From positions 1-64,000 of the forward strand of contig NZ_SMFP01000013.1 in NCBI RefSeq assembly GCF_004348975.1: a stretch of 64,000 nucleotides of DNA, given 5' to 3'. How positions within the stretch are numbered: position 1 is the first letter of the stretch; every line of letters begins with the position of its first letter. The position numbers and the translations under genes are program-made. Of the stretch, positions 8,274-18,223 are shown piece by piece. The stretch is from Antarcticimicrobium sediminis (GTDB lineage Bacteria > Pseudomonadota > Alphaproteobacteria > Rhodobacterales > Rhodobacteraceae). The notes under the pieces were generated by a model. It did no database searches and was not told the DNA's origin. It saw nothing but the letters and a program-made list of their open reading frames with translations.

Positions 8274-9421
8274 GCAAACCTCTTGACGGGATCCGGGTGC
8301 TTGACCTGACACGGGTGCTTTCCGGTCCCTATTGTACAGCCCTTTTGGCCGATCTCGGTGCGGACGTTATCAAGTTGGAATCGCCAGCCGGGGACGAATA
8401 CCGCCATATCGGCCCGTTCAAACAGGGCGAGAGCGCGCTGTTCACGCTGAACAACCGCGGCAAGCGGTCGATGACGCTGGATCTAAAGGTGCCCGCCGAT
8501 CTGGCACTGGCGCAGACCATCGCAGGCCGCGTTGATGTTGTGGTGGAGAATTTCCGCCCCGGCGTGGCTGAGCGGCTGGGACTGGGGGCTGCGGCACTGC
8601 GCGCGAAAAATCCGCGGCTGATCTATTGCTCGATTTCGGGCTTTGGTCAGGAGGGACCGTTCCGCGATCTGCCCGCCTATGATGTCGTGGTTCAGGCGAT
8701 GTCCGGGCTGATGGCAGCCACCGGGGAAGAGGGCGGCGCACCGCTCCAGACCGGGGAAGCCTTGGGCGATCTGATCGCCGGGCTGTTCGCGAGTTGGTCG
8801 ATCATGGCCGCGCTGGTGCAGCGCGATCGGACCGGGCAGGGCGCGGCGCTGGATGTAGCGATGTATGACGCGCTGTTCTCGATGCTGACCACCAGCCACG
8901 CGCTGAATCTCTATGCCGGGGTCTTGCCCGAACGGGTCGGCAATCGGCATCCGCTGTCGACCCCGTTCGGCTGTTTCGCAACCCGCGACGGGCAGGTGGT
9001 GATCGCGGTGCTCAACAACAAGCAATTCGCCCGACTCGCTGACCTGATCGGACATCCCGAGGCGGTCAATGACCCACGCTTCGCCAGCGACGAGATCCGC
9101 ACCGAACATGAACCCGCCGTGCGCGCCTTGGTCGAGGGCTGGTCGAGCCAGTTGAGCACGCAAGAGGCGGTCGCGGCGCTGAGTGCGGTGAACCTGCCGA
9201 CCGCCCCGATCTGGGACATCGCACAGGCCCGAACCAGTGAACACGCCATTGCGCGCGGTCTGGTCAGCGAATTGCCGCATCCGGTTCTTGGCCGCGCGCC
9301 GGTGGTGGGCCAACCGGTGCGCTTCGATGGCGAAAAACCCCTCGCCGCGACCTCTGCCCCGCGTCTGGGCGGCGATCTGGAAGCGATCCTTGAAGACTTC
9401 GGACTGGAGAAGACAGAATGA
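8270..9421 (+). CDS. Class III (CaiB/BaiF) CoA-transferase inside the hut operon
   Basis: A 383-residue family III CoA-transferase. It opens with PLDGIRVLDLTRVLSGPYCT and has LGADVIKLESPAGDEYRHIGP, VVENFRPG and YCSISGFGQEGP. The expected catalytic aspartate is Asp167 in EALGDLIAGLFA, followed by AALVQRDRTGQG. The family moves CoA between carboxylic acids, often aromatic or branched ones (FldA, CaiB, BbsEF). It overlaps hutG and the next gene by four bases each, so it is a full member of the hut operon, yet no CoA step exists in the standard Hut pathway. A role in activating a urocanate relative such as imidazole propionate is my inference. Confidence 0.9.
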   Translation: MSKPLDGIRVLDLTRVLSGPYCTALLADLGADVIKLESPAGDEYRHIGPFKQGESALFTLNNRGKRSMTLDLKVPADLALAQTIAGRVDVVVENFRPGVAERLGLGAAALRAKNPRLIYCSISGFGQEGPFRDLPAYDVVVQAMSGLMAATGEEGGAPLQTGEALGDLIAGLFASWSIMAALVQRDRTGQGAALDVAMYDALFSMLTTSHALNLYAGVLPERVGNRHPLSTPFGCFATRDGQVVIAVLNNKQFARLADLIGHPEAVNDPRFASDEIRTEHEPAVRALVEGWSSQLSTQEAVAALSAVNLPTAPIWDIAQARTSEHAIARGLVSELPHPVLGRAPVVGQPVRFDGEKPLAATSAPRLGGDLEAILEDFGLEKTE

Positions 9422-10587
9422 GCGCGCTCGATAATCCTTGGCACATGCTTTCAGAAGAGGAATCCCTGTTCTGCGACGTGTTGGAGCGGCTGTGCGCCGA
9501 CAAGATCGCGCCGCTGGCCGCGCGCACCGATGCCGAGGGAACATTTGCCCATGCCCAGCTTGCTACGCTGGCCGAGGCGGGGATGATGGGGGCCAACCTG
9601 CCCGAGGAATACGACGGCAGCGGCGTGTCCGCGCCGGGGTTGTTGCGGGCGGTGTCGATCGTGGCGGGGGCCTGCGGCTCGACCGCCTCGGCGTTGACGG
9701 CGCATTATCTCGCCACCGACTCGATCCTGTTGGGCGGCACCGAGACACAGAAACGCGCGTGGCTGCCCAAGGCCGCAAGTGGCGCCGCCCTTGGCGCCTT
9801 TGCCCTGACCGAACCGACTGCAGGCTCTGACCCGGCCGATATGAAAACCCGCGCCCGGCGCACCGATACGGGTTGGCATATCAAGGGCACGAAATGTTTC
9901 ATCTCGAACGGTGGTGTGGCTGATTTCGTCGTTCTTTATGCCGTCACCGACCCTGACAAGGGCCATCGTGGGATCTCGGCGTTTCTGCTGCCGAAAGGTA
10001 CCGCCGGGTTTGAGGCTGGCCCGCCAGAACGCACGATGGGATTGCGGGGCGGCCATGTCTTTACCCTCAATATCGACGTCGATCTGCCCGAAGATGCCCT
10101 GTTGGGCACTGAAGGGACCGGTTTCAAAACGGCGATGCAGGTGCTCGACAATGGCCGTATCGAGGTGGCCGCGCAATGCCTCGGGCTGGCCGACGCGGCG
10201 ATGAAGGCCGCGATCGCCTATGCCAAGGACCGCGTCATTGGGGGCGAGGCCCTGACCGAACGGCAGGGCATCCGCTGGATGATTGCCGATATGGGGGTGG
10301 CGTGGCGCTCTGCACTGTTGCTGTCGCTTGATGCCGCCCGCCAGCGCGACATTGCCCATGCCACTGGCGGGCGGTTCTCGCTTGCTGCGGCGACGGCCAA
10401 GCTTGTCGCCTCTGAAGCCGCCGGCAAGATCGCCGATACCGCCCTGCAACTGCACGGCGGCTATGGCTATACCGCCGACTTCCCCGTCGAGCGGATCACC
10501 CGCGATCTGCGCATCATGCGCATTTACGAGGGCTCCAGCGAAGTTCAACGCATCATCATTTCCGGCCAGATGCTGGCCAGTGCATAG
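9418..10587 (+). CDS. Acyl-CoA dehydrogenase inside the hut operon
   Basis: A 389-residue FAD-dependent acyl-CoA dehydrogenase. Signature regions are [19 protein letters not shown] (FAD and substrate loop), [20 protein letters not shown] and the C-terminal [15 protein letters not shown]. The probable catalytic base is Glu371 in IYEGSS, the usual place for short- and medium-chain enzymes. The reaction would be alpha,beta-desaturation of a CoA ester with electrons passed to ETF. The gene sits between the CoA-transferase (four-base overlap) and hutU (ten-base gap). Oxidising imidazole-propionyl-CoA to urocanyl-CoA would fit this place; short branched acyl-CoAs are the conservative alternative. 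Confidence 0.92.
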   Translation: MSALDNPWHMLSEEESLFCDVLERLCADKIAPLAARTDAEGTFAHAQLATLAEAGMMGANLPEEYDGSGVSAPGLLRAVSIVAGACGSTASALTAHYLATDSILLGGTETQKRAWLPKAASGAALGAFALTEPTAGSDPADMKTRARRTDTGWHIKGTKCFISNGGVADFVVLYAVTDPDKGHRGISAFLLPKGTAGFEAGPPERTMGLRGGHVFTLNIDVDLPEDALLGTEGTGFKTAMQVLDNGRIEVAAQCLGLADAAMKAAIAYAKDRVIGGEALTERQGIRWMIADMGVAWRSALLLSLDAARQRDIAHATGGRFSLAAATAKLVASEAAGKIADTALQLHGGYGYTADFPVERITRDLRIMRIYEGSSEVQRIIISGQMLASA

Positions 10588-10597
10588 GGAGAAACAC

Positions 10598-12262
10598 ATG
10601 ACCAATCCCCGTCATAACACCCGCGACATTTTTCCGCCGACCGGCACCGAGCTGAACGCCAAGAGCTGGCTGACCGAGGCGCCGCTGCGGATGTTGATGA
10701 ACAACCTGCACCCGGACGTGGCCGAAAACCCGCATGAGCTGGTCGTCTATGGCGGCATCGGGCGCGCGGCGCGGACCTGGAAGGATTTCGACCTGATCGT
10801 CGAGACCCTGAAAAATCTTGAAGACACCGAAACCCTGCTGGTTCAGTCGGGCAAACCCGTGGGGGTGTTCCGCACCCACAAGGATGCCCCGCGCGTGCTG
10901 ATCGCGAACTCGAACCTTGTGCCGCACTGGGCCAACTGGGATCATTTCAACGAGCTCGATAAAAAGGGTCTGATGATGTACGGCCAGATGACCGCTGGCT
11001 CGTGGATCTATATCGGCGCGCAGGGCATCGTGCAGGGCACCTATGAAACCTTCGTCGAGGCCGCGCGCCAGCATTACGGCGGTAGCCTCAAGGGAAAGTG
11101 GATCCTGACCGGCGGTCTGGGCGGGATGGGCGGCGCGCAGCCGCTGGCCGCCGTGATGGCCGGGGCCTGCTGCCTGGCGGTTGAGTGCGACGAGACCCGC
11201 GTCGATTTCCGCATTCGCACCCGCTATTGCGACGAGAAGACCCACGATCTCGACGAGGCGCTGGCGATGATCGAGCGGTGGACTGCTGCTGGCGAGGCGA
11301 AATCGGTGGCGCTGATCGCCAACGCCGCCGACGTGTTCCCCGAGCTGCTCAAACGTGGGGCAAAGCCCGATATCGTGACCGACCAGACCTCGGCGCATGA
11401 TCCGGTGCATGGCTATCTTCCGCAGGGCTGGAGCGTGGCCGAGTGGCGCGCCCGGCAAGAGACCGAGCCCAAGGTCGTCGAAGCGGCGGCGCGCAAATCC
11501 ATGCGCACGCATGTCGAGGCGATGGTCGGGTTCCACGATGCCGGTATCCCGACGCTCGATTACGGCAACAACATTCGCCAGATGGCGCTGGAAGAGGGGC
11601 TGGAGCGCGCCTTTTCCTTCCCCGGCTTTGTGCCCGCCTGTATCCGGCCGCTGTTCTGCCGCGGGGTCGGGCCGTTCCGCTGGGTCGCGCTTTCGGGCGA
11701 TCCCGAGGATATCTACAAGACCGACCAGAAGGTGAAAGAGCTGATCGACGATCCGCATCTGCACAACTGGCTCGACATGGCGCGCGAGCGGATCGCGTTT
11801 CAGGGCTTGCCGTCGCGGATCTGCTGGGTGGGGCTGGGACAGCGCGACAAGCTGGGCCTCGCCTTTAACGAGATGGTGCGCAATGGTGAGTTGAAAGCGC
11901 CGGTCGTGATCGGCCGCGATCACCTTGATTCCGGCTCTGTTGCCTCGCCCAACCGCGAAACGGAATCCATGCGCGACGGATCTGACGCCGTATCTGACTG
12001 GCCACTGCTGAACGCGCTGCTTAATACGGCATCGGGCGCGACCTGGGTGTCGCTTCATCACGGTGGTGGCGTCGGTATGGGCTTTTCGCAGCATGCGGGG
12101 ATGGTAATTTGCTGCGATGGCACCGAAGAGGCTGATGCGCGCATTGCTCGGGTGCTGTGGAACGACCCCGCCACCGGTGTGATGCGTCATGCCGATGCGG
12201 GTTACGATATCGCGATCGACTGTGCGAAGGAGCACAATCTGAACCTGCCCGCGATCCTGTAA
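10598..12262 (+). CDS. hutU: HutU, urocanate hydratase
   Basis: A 554-residue urocanase that hydrates urocanate to 4-imidazolone-5-propanoate using tightly bound NAD+. The NAD-binding glycine-rich [18 protein letters not shown] and the conserved [32 protein letters not shown] and [13 protein letters not shown] segments are all present. The ATG at 10598-10600 follows GGGAG and gives the family's normal length; an open frame further upstream lies inside the dehydrogenase gene. It closes the enzyme part of the operon. A GC-rich stem-loop follows before the transporter genes. Confidence 0.96.
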   Translation: MTNPRHNTRDIFPPTGTELNAKSWLTEAPLRMLMNNLHPDVAENPHELVVYGGIGRAARTWKDFDLIVETLKNLEDTETLLVQSGKPVGVFRTHKDAPRVLIANSNLVPHWANWDHFNELDKKGLMMYGQMTAGSWIYIGAQGIVQGTYETFVEAARQHYGGSLKGKWILTGGLGGMGGAQPLAAVMAGACCLAVECDETRVDFRIRTRYCDEKTHDLDEALAMIERWTAAGEAKSVALIANAADVFPELLKRGAKPDIVTDQTSAHDPVHGYLPQGWSVAEWRARQETEPKVVEAAARKSMRTHVEAMVGFHDAGIPTLDYGNNIRQMALEEGLERAFSFPGFVPACIRPLFCRGVGPFRWVALSGDPEDIYKTDQKVKELIDDPHLHNWLDMARERIAFQGLPSRICWVGLGQRDKLGLAFNEMVRNGELKAPVVIGRDHLDSGSVASPNRETESMRDGSDAVSDWPLLNALLNTASGATWVSLHHGGGVGMGFSQHAGMVICCDGTEEADARIARVLWNDPATGVMRHADAGYDIAIDCAKEHNLNLPAIL

Positions 12263-12269
12263 GTGAAAT

Positions 12270-12298
12270 CCGCGCGCTGCTCCGGGGACGGCGCGCGG
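12270..12298 (+). other. Stem-loop between hutU and the transporter genes
   Basis: Perfect 8-base arms CCGCGCGC (12270-12277) and GCGCGCGG (12291-12298) around a 13-base loop, without a T-run. This looks more like a 3'-end stabiliser or partial terminator than a full terminator. Confidence 0.55.
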
Positions 12299-12330
12299 TC
12301 TGCAACCCCGGACCCAACAAGGAGAACCGC

Positions 12331-13149
12331 ATGACTATTAAAAACACGCTGAAAGCCGCCCTGTTCGGCCTTACCGCCCTCGGGATTTCGGCACCGGCCT
12401 TTGCTGACCAGCTTGCCGACATCAAGGCCGCGGGCAAGATCGTGACCGCGACCGATATGCACTATTCCCCGTTCGACATGATCATCGACGGCACCTATCA
12501 GGGGATCACCAAGGACATCTTTGACGAGGTCTCGAAAGAACTGGGCGTCGAGCCGCTGTATCAGGACATTCCGTGGACGGCAGAGCTGCCCGGACTCGAA
12601 GTCAAGAAATTCGACATCATCATCGCGCCGGTGACGATCACGCCCGAGCGGCTGGAACGCTATGCCTTCAGCCTGCCGATCGCCGACGCGACCGTTGGCC
12701 TGATCCGCAGCGCCAATGACACCGAGACCAAAGCGCCCGAAGACATCAAGGGCAAAGCCGTCGGTGTTCAGCAAGGCACCGCCCAGGCGGCCCAGCTTCA
12801 GATGTTCGGCGACAAGATCGGCGGCATTACGATGAAGGAATACGGCACCACCGACGAAGCCTATGCCGATCTGGCAACCGGGCGTCTTCAGGCTGTGGCC
12901 GGCTCGCTGCCCAACCTTGCTTATCTGGTCAAGGCGCGGAGCGAAACCTTTGCCCTGCTTGAGCCCACCACCTTTGGCGAGCCGAAGTACTTTGCTTGGG
13001 CGATGCGCAAGGATGCCGACAGCGCGTCTTTCGTTGAAGCCATCAACACGGCCTTGCTGAAAATGACCGATGACGGCCGCATGAAGGCGATCCAGGAAAA
13101 ATGGCTGGGCGTCAATCCCGTCCTGCCGCGCGAAGTTCCGCAAGATTGA
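12331..13149 (+). CDS. Polar amino acid ABC transporter, periplasmic binding protein
   Basis: A 272-residue family 3 solute-binding protein, exported by a Sec signal (KNTLKAALFGLTALGISA, cleavage probably at AFA-DQ). The mature part has the family pattern: IVTATDMHYSPFDMI, the Arg-containing ITPERLERYAFSLP, GKAVGVQQGTAQA and FAWAMRKDADS. Its place behind hutU and before two permeases and an ATPase suggests histidine, urocanate or a related imidazole as ligand. The start follows AAGGAGAACCGC. Stem-loops on both sides of the gene suggest that it is expressed more strongly than the rest of the operon. Confidence 0.9.
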   Translation: MTIKNTLKAALFGLTALGISAPAFADQLADIKAAGKIVTATDMHYSPFDMIIDGTYQGITKDIFDEVSKELGVEPLYQDIPWTAELPGLEVKKFDIIIAPVTITPERLERYAFSLPIADATVGLIRSANDTETKAPEDIKGKAVGVQQGTAQAAQLQMFGDKIGGITMKEYGTTDEAYADLATGRLQAVAGSLPNLAYLVKARSETFALLEPTTFGEPKYFAWAMRKDADSASFVEAINTALLKMTDDGRMKAIQEKWLGVNPVLPREVPQD

Positions 13150-13156
13150 TCCTGAC

Positions 13157-13184
13157 TGCGGGCCGAGAGTGATCTTGGCCCGCA
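13157..13184 (+). other. Strong stem-loop between binding-protein and permease genes
   Basis: TGCGGGCC-GAGA (13157-13168), tetraloop GTGA, then TCTT-GGCCCGCA (13173-13184): twelve paired bases with one wobble. There is no T-run. This is the classic place for a structure that protects the upstream mRNA and lowers permease expression. Confidence 0.65.
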
Positions 13185-13205
13185 CCACCAAAAACGGGGG
13201 CTGCC

Positions 13206-13853
13206 GTGTTTTCCTGGACCACCTTTTGGGAGAGTTTCATTCCGCTGCTCTGGGCCGCGCGCTTTACGGTGCTGGTCTCGGGCCTAGGGATCGTATTGGG
13301 GCTGGGGATCGGTGCGCTGATCTGCGCCGGCGCCCTTTCGCCGTGGAAACCCATGCGCATCTTTGCCGCGCTTTGGGTCAGTTTCCTGCGCGGTGTGCCG
13401 TTGCTGGTGCAATTGCTGCTGGTTTATTTCCTGCTGCCGGTGATCGGCATCAACGTGCCCGCGCTGGTGGCCGCCGTGGGCACTGTCGCGATCTGCGCAA
13501 GCGCCTATATCTCGGAAATCTGGCGCGGCGCGATCAATGCGCTGCCGAGGGGTCAGACCGAGGCGGCGAAGGCCATTGGCATGGCGCCGCTGTCACAATG
13601 GACGCGCATCATCCTGCCGCAGGCGATCACGATGTCGCTTCCGGCGCTGATCAACGAGCTGATCCTGCTGGTCAAGGCGTCATCGCTGGTTTCGGTGGTG
13701 GGCATTTTGGAAATCACCCGCGCCTCGCAGGCGCAGGCGGCGACCACGTTTCGCCCGCTTGAGGTCTATCTGGCGGCGGCCTGCATCTATCTGGCGATCA
13801 ACCTCTGCCTCGCCGGGGTGGGACGCTGGCTTGAACACAGGATGGCAGTCTGA
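13206..13853 (+). CDS. Polar amino acid ABC transporter permease 1
   Basis: A 215-residue inner-membrane permease of the HisM/GlnP type with about five hydrophobic segments. The cytoplasmic EAA loop that contacts the ATPase is visible (GQTEAAKAIGMAPLSQWTRIILPQA). The start is a GTG at 13206 behind a G-rich ribosome site (ACGGGGGCTGCC). Its stop overlaps the next permease start by one base. It should pair with the second permease as a heterodimer. Confidence 0.9.
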   Translation: MFSWTTFWESFIPLLWAARFTVLVSGLGIVLGLGIGALICAGALSPWKPMRIFAALWVSFLRGVPLLVQLLLVYFLLPVIGINVPALVAAVGTVAICASAYISEIWRGAINALPRGQTEAAKAIGMAPLSQWTRIILPQAITMSLPALINELILLVKASSLVSVVGILEITRASQAQAATTFRPLEVYLAAACIYLAINLCLAGVGRWLEHRMAV

Positions 13854-14512
13854 TGAACGATTTGCTTGCTCACTACGGCCCGTTCCTGCTGCGTGGCTTT
13901 GGCATGACGGTGCTGTGCTGGCTGCTCGGCACAGTGGGGGGAATGGCGCTTGGCCTCGCGATCGCGCTGATCCAGCGCTATAGTATCGCGCCGGTCCGCT
14001 GGGTTCTGCGCATCTATATCGAGGCAATCCGGGGCACGCCCTTTCTCGCCCAGCTGTTCCTGCTGTATTATGGCGGGCCAATGTTCGGGCTGCGGCTTGA
14101 TCCGATCCCGGCAGGACTTTTGGGGCTGTCGGTCTATAGCAGCCCCTATTTTGCTGAAATCTTTCGCTCGGCCTTTGGGGCGGTTCCGATTGGCCAGATC
14201 GAGGCCGCGCGCGCCATCGGCATGAGCGAACCGTCCATCGTGCGCCGGATCCTGCTACCGCTCGGGTTGGTATCGGCGCTGCCGGCCATGGTCAATTTTT
14301 CGATCGTGCTGACCAAGGAAACGGTGATCCTGTCTATCATTACCGTGCCGGAACTGATGTATCAGGTTCAGCGCATGTCGGCGGAAACCTTCCGTTATGT
14401 CGAGGCCAATCTGGCCCTCGCCCTGTTCTTCTGGGGGCTCGTCGAGCTCATCTCGCGCCTCGGACGCCGGTTCGAGACCCGCATCACCAAACATCTGATC
14501 GAAAGGACGTGA
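13853..14512 (+). CDS. Polar amino acid ABC transporter permease 2
   Basis: A 219-residue permease of the HisQ/GlnP type. It has the family loop [25 protein letters not shown] and the [17 protein letters not shown] segment just before it. It overlaps permease 1 by one base and is followed after one base by the ATPase gene, so the three are one unit. Hydrophobicity suggests five membrane spans. Confidence 0.9.
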   Translation: MNDLLAHYGPFLLRGFGMTVLCWLLGTVGGMALGLAIALIQRYSIAPVRWVLRIYIEAIRGTPFLAQLFLLYYGGPMFGLRLDPIPAGLLGLSVYSSPYFAEIFRSAFGAVPIGQIEAARAIGMSEPSIVRRILLPLGLVSALPAMVNFSIVLTKETVILSIITVPELMYQVQRMSAETFRYVEANLALALFFWGLVELISRLGRRFETRITKHLIERT

Positions 14513-14513
14513 C

Positions 14514-15290
14514 ATGGTCCGGGCTTCTTCCGTCGAGATCCGCAAGGTCAACAAATTCTACGGGCCATTTCACGCGCTCAAGGACATCGACATGTCCATC
14601 GCGCCGGGCAAGGTCACCTGCCTGATCGGCCCCTCGGGGTCGGGCAAATCCACCCTGTTGCGCTGTGTCAATTTCCTTGAGGAATACAACTCGGGCGAGG
14701 TTCTGATCGACGGCGAGTTGATTGGCTACGAAACCGCTGGCGGTAAAAAGATGTCGTCGCGCCGGTTGCGCGAGATGCGCCGCACCATCGGGATGGTGTT
14801 TCAGCAGTTCAATCTTTGGCCGCATATGACAGCGTTGCAGAACGTGGCCGAAGGGTTGATCCGCGTGCGCGGCATGGCCAAATCCGAGGCCGAGGCGCGC
14901 GCCGCGGACGCCTTGGAAAAGGTCGGGTTGGGCGACCGGATGAGCAATCACCCGTCCCGTCTGTCCGGTGGGCAGCAACAGCGGGTAGCGATCGCCCGCG
15001 CCATCGCGATGGAGCCCCGACTGATGCTGTTTGACGAGCCGACCTCGGCGCTTGATCCGGAGCTGGTGGGCGAGGTGCTGAGCGTGATGAAAGCGCTGGC
15101 CGCCGAGGGGATGACGATGGTCGTGGTCACGCATGAAATGGGCTTTGCCGCCCATGTCGCGGATAAGGTCGCCTTTATGGAACAGGGCGAACTGGTGGCG
15201 ATGGACGAGCCGGCTAACATTCTTCACCATCCTGAAGACCCGCGCATCCAGTCCTTCCTGCGCACCTATCACGAGCGCAACAGCTTCTGA
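14514..15290 (+). CDS. Polar amino acid ABC transporter ATP-binding protein
   Basis: A 258-residue ATPase of the HisP/GlnQ type. Walker A is GPSGSGKST, the Q-loop is in [19 protein letters not shown], the signature is [14 protein letters not shown] and Walker B is [15 protein letters not shown], followed by the switch histidine in [10 protein letters not shown]. It energises the two upstream permeases. The aminotransferase gene follows 17 bases later on the same strand. Confidence 0.95.
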   Translation: MVRASSVEIRKVNKFYGPFHALKDIDMSIAPGKVTCLIGPSGSGKSTLLRCVNFLEEYNSGEVLIDGELIGYETAGGKKMSSRRLREMRRTIGMVFQQFNLWPHMTALQNVAEGLIRVRGMAKSEAEARAADALEKVGLGDRMSNHPSRLSGGQQQRVAIARAIAMEPRLMLFDEPTSALDPELVGEVLSVMKALAAEGMTMVVVTHEMGFAAHVADKVAFMEQGELVAMDEPANILHHPEDPRIQSFLRTYHERNSF

Positions 15291-15307
15291 GCGAAAAGAG
15301 AGTTTCG

Positions 15308-16417
15308 ATGTCCGACCATGCCCCCCTTGCCCTGCGCCCGGAGCTGTCCGCGCTTGCCCCTTATAATTCCGGTCTGACGCTGGCAGAGGTTGCCGCGCGC
15401 CCCGGTGTGACGCGGATCGCCAAGCTGGGGTCGAATGAAAACCCCTATGGCGCGGCCCCCGGCGTGACAGCTGCCGTGGCCGCGGCGGCCAGCCAGTTGC
15501 ATCTGTATCCCGATCCGTCGGGGCATGATCTGTGTGCGGCGGTGGCGGCACTGGCAAGCGTGACGCCGGATCAAGTGGTGCTGGGCGACGGGTCAGAGGA
15601 TTTGCTTAACGTGTTGGCGCGGGCGCTGCTGCGGCCGGGCGACCGGGTGATCACGCTGTATCCTTCGTTTCCGCTGCATGAGGATTATGCCCTGATGATG
15701 GGGGCCGAGGTTGAGCGGATCGACCTGACGCCCGAAGGCGAAATCGACCTGTCGGCGCTGTTGGCGGCGGTGGCACGCCCGGCGCGGCTGATCTTGCTGT
15801 CGAACCCGATGAACCCGGCCGGGCTTTGGCTTGATCCGGCGGCGCTGGACCATCTGATGGAGGCGCAACATCCTGAAACGCTGCTGTGCATCGACGAGGC
15901 CTATGTCGAATACAGCGATCCCGCCCGCTATGTTTCGGCGCTGGAGCGGATGGCCGGACACGACAAACCGCTCCTGGTGCTGCGCACCTTTTCCAAGGCA
16001 TGGGGGCTTGCGGCCCTGCGGATCGGCTATGGCGTGACCAACGATACCGAGCTGCGGCGCGGGCTTGATCTGGTGCGGACACCGTTCAACGCCAACCATC
16101 TGGCACAGGTGGCCGCATTGGCCGCGTTGGAAGATCCCGGGACTATGGCGGCGGCGGCGGCGCGTATCGTGGCCGAGCGCGACCGTGTGGCCGAAGCGCT
16201 GCGCGACGCGGGGTTGCGGGTGCTGCCCTCGATGGGGAATTTCCTGTTCTTTGACGCGGGCCAGCCCTCGGTCGATCTGGCCGAGGCCCTGCTGGATCAC
16301 GGGGTGATCGTGAAGCCGTGGAAACAGCCCGGCTATGAAAGCTGGGTGCGCGTCTCGATCGGGCTGCCCGCCGAGAACGATCAGTTCCTGCAGGCGCTCG
16401 CCGCCGCGCGAGGTTAG
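15308..16417 (+). CDS. HisC-like PLP aminotransferase
   Basis: A 369-residue class I/II aminotransferase most like histidinol-phosphate aminotransferase. The PLP lysine is Lys230 in TFSKAWGLAALRIGYG; other marks are LGSNENPYGAAPGV, DPSGHDL, LGDGSEDLLNVLARALL and SNPMNPAGLW. Its position at the end of a histidine uptake and degradation operon, with no his biosynthesis gene nearby, suggests a catabolic use, for example transamination of histidine or imidazole compounds. The biosynthetic reaction remains possible. It converges on the acyl-CoA synthetase gene, and the two stop codons overlap by four bases (16414-16417). Confidence 0.85.
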   Translation: MSDHAPLALRPELSALAPYNSGLTLAEVAARPGVTRIAKLGSNENPYGAAPGVTAAVAAAASQLHLYPDPSGHDLCAAVAALASVTPDQVVLGDGSEDLLNVLARALLRPGDRVITLYPSFPLHEDYALMMGAEVERIDLTPEGEIDLSALLAAVARPARLILLSNPMNPAGLWLDPAALDHLMEAQHPETLLCIDEAYVEYSDPARYVSALERMAGHDKPLLVLRTFSKAWGLAALRIGYGVTNDTELRRGLDLVRTPFNANHLAQVAALAALEDPGTMAAAAARIVAERDRVAEALRDAGLRVLPSMGNFLFFDAGQPSVDLAEALLDHGVIVKPWKQPGYESWVRVSIGLPAENDQFLQALAAARG

Positions 16418-18213
16418 GCGTAAAGCGCCTCGATCTCCCCGGCGTATTTCTCTGATATGGCGGAGCGGCGCACCTTCATGGTGGCAGTGACCTCTCCGTC
16501 GTCATGGTCCAGCTCTTTGGTCAAAAGGTGGATTTTTCGGATTCGCGCGACATTGGCAAGCGTTGCATTGGCGCGGGCGACCTCGGCCTCGACCAGCTCG
16601 CGCACGGCGGCGTTTTCGGTCAGGTTGCGGAAATTGGTATAGGCGATGCCCTGTTCCTCGGCCCATTTGGCCGTGGTGTCGAACTCCACCTGAATCAGAG
16701 CCGAGACAAACTTGCGTCGCTCGCCGATGACGATGCATTCCTTGATATAGGGGCTGGATTTCATCGTGTTCTCGATCTCGGACGGCGACAGGTTCTTGCC
16801 GCCCGCCGTGATCATGATGTCCTTCAGTCGGTCAACGATGCGGTATTGTCCATCCGTGACCTCGGCCACGTCGCCGGTATGCAGCCAGCCGTCAAGGATC
16901 GTGCTGCGGGTTGCCTCGTCATTCTTATAATAGCCGGCAAACACGCTGTCGCTGCGGATCAGCAATTCACCGGCCTCACCAAGGCGCATTTCGGCGTTCA
17001 CAATCGGCTCGCCGACCATGCCGGGATCAAGCCGCGACAACCGTTGACCCAGCACCACGCCGCTGGTTTCGGTCGCGCCATAGACCTCGAGCAGGGGCAC
17101 GCCAAGGGTGCGGAAATATTGCACGATTGCGGGTGAAATCGGCGCCGCCCCGGTCATCGCCATGCGCGCATGGCGCAGCCCAATAAAGTTCTGCAAGGCG
17201 CGGAACACCAGCCAGTACCAGAATTGAAACCTCAGCTTCTGTGCGAGGCCGCGCTGGTTCGGCGGGGTGCTTGCAAACCCGTCGCAGGCGGCAAGCGCGC
17301 GCTCGTACAGCACCTTGCGATAGCCCCCCGCTTCGAGCATGCCGATATGGATCGCGGCGTGCAGCTTTTCCCAGATCCGGGGCACCCCGAGGAAATAGGT
17401 CGGGGCAACCTCGCGCAGGTCTTCCTGCACGGTTCTGAGGCTTTCGCCGAAATTGATCTGTGCGCCGTGATAGAGCGGGCCGAAGACGGTCATCGTCTGT
17501 TCGGCCACATGGCACAGCGGCAGATAGCTGAGGTAGCGATCGGCCGAGGTCAGGCCCAACAGATCCCCCAGCCCGAGGGCCTGAGCGCGGATATTGCGAT
17601 AGCTGAGCATCGCGCCCTTGGGTTTGCCGGTGGAGCCCGAGGTATAGATCATCAGCCCGATGTCATCGGGTCCAAGCTGGTCGAGTATGGCGTCGGTCAT
17701 CCCGGGGTTGGCCAGACGGTCGGCGCGCCCCTCGGCCTCCATCTGGGCAAAGCTGATGACCTGACCTTCGGGATAGGCGCGCATGCCCTTGGTTTCCATC
17801 ACTACGATCCGGGCGAGTTTGGGCAGCATGTCGCGGATCTCGAACACCTTGTCGACCTGTTCCTGATCTTCGCAGATCACGACCGTGCTGTCGGAATGCT
17901 CCAGCACATATCCGACTTCGGGGGCCGGGCTGGTGGAATAGACGCCAACGGTGATCGCCCCGGCGCATCCTGCGCCCAGCTGGGCCAACACCCATTCGAT
18001 CCGGTTTTCGGACAGGATCGCCAGATGTCCGCGCGCATCCAAGCCCAGAAGCTGCAGCCCATGGGCGACGTCGCGGGCGCGGTCGAAATACTGCGCCCAA
18101 GTGGTCGGCTGCCAGATGCCGAAATCCTTTTGACGGATGGCAATCGCGGCTCCGCGGCTGCGGGCCTGTTCGCGCAACATGGCGGGCAGGATGAGATCGG
18201 GAAAGTCGGTCAT
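16414..18213 (-). CDS. AMP-dependent long-chain acyl-CoA synthetase
   Basis: A 599-residue ANL-family ligase that forms acyl-CoA through an acyl-adenylate. Motifs: P-loop YTSGSTGKPKGAMLSYRN, VYGATETSGVVLGQRL, GWLHTGDVAEV, IVDRLKDIMITAGGKNLSPSEIEN, and the C-terminal lysine region TATMKVRRS. The size and the FWYWLVFRAL insert fit the FadD15/long-chain type. The ATG at 18213 has GAGGG upstream and lies ten bases after livF. In this arrangement (liv genes plus a synthetase) the ligase probably activates the acid brought in by the transporter, which may be a fatty or aromatic acid rather than an amino acid. Confidence 0.9.
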   Translation of the reverse strand: MTDFPDLILPAMLREQARSRGAAIAIRQKDFGIWQPTTWAQYFDRARDVAHGLQLLGLDARGHLAILSENRIEWVLAQLGAGCAGAITVGVYSTSPAPEVGYVLEHSDSTVVICEDQEQVDKVFEIRDMLPKLARIVVMETKGMRAYPEGQVISFAQMEAEGRADRLANPGMTDAILDQLGPDDIGLMIYTSGSTGKPKGAMLSYRNIRAQALGLGDLLGLTSADRYLSYLPLCHVAEQTMTVFGPLYHGAQINFGESLRTVQEDLREVAPTYFLGVPRIWEKLHAAIHIGMLEAGGYRKVLYERALAACDGFASTPPNQRGLAQKLRFQFWYWLVFRALQNFIGLRHARMAMTGAAPISPAIVQYFRTLGVPLLEVYGATETSGVVLGQRLSRLDPGMVGEPIVNAEMRLGEAGELLIRSDSVFAGYYKNDEATRSTILDGWLHTGDVAEVTDGQYRIVDRLKDIMITAGGKNLSPSEIENTMKSSPYIKECIVIGERRKFVSALIQVEFDTTAKWAEEQGIAYTNFRNLTENAAVRELVEAEVARANATLANVARIRKIHLLTKELDHDDGEVTATMKVRRSAISEKYAGEIEALYA

Positions 18214-18223
18214 CAATAGGCCC

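Noticed and set aside
15308-16417. Firm naming as histidinol-phosphate aminotransferase hisC
   Set aside because: Sequence similarity is clear, but the catabolic neighbourhood makes the biosynthetic role uncertain, so no symbol was given.
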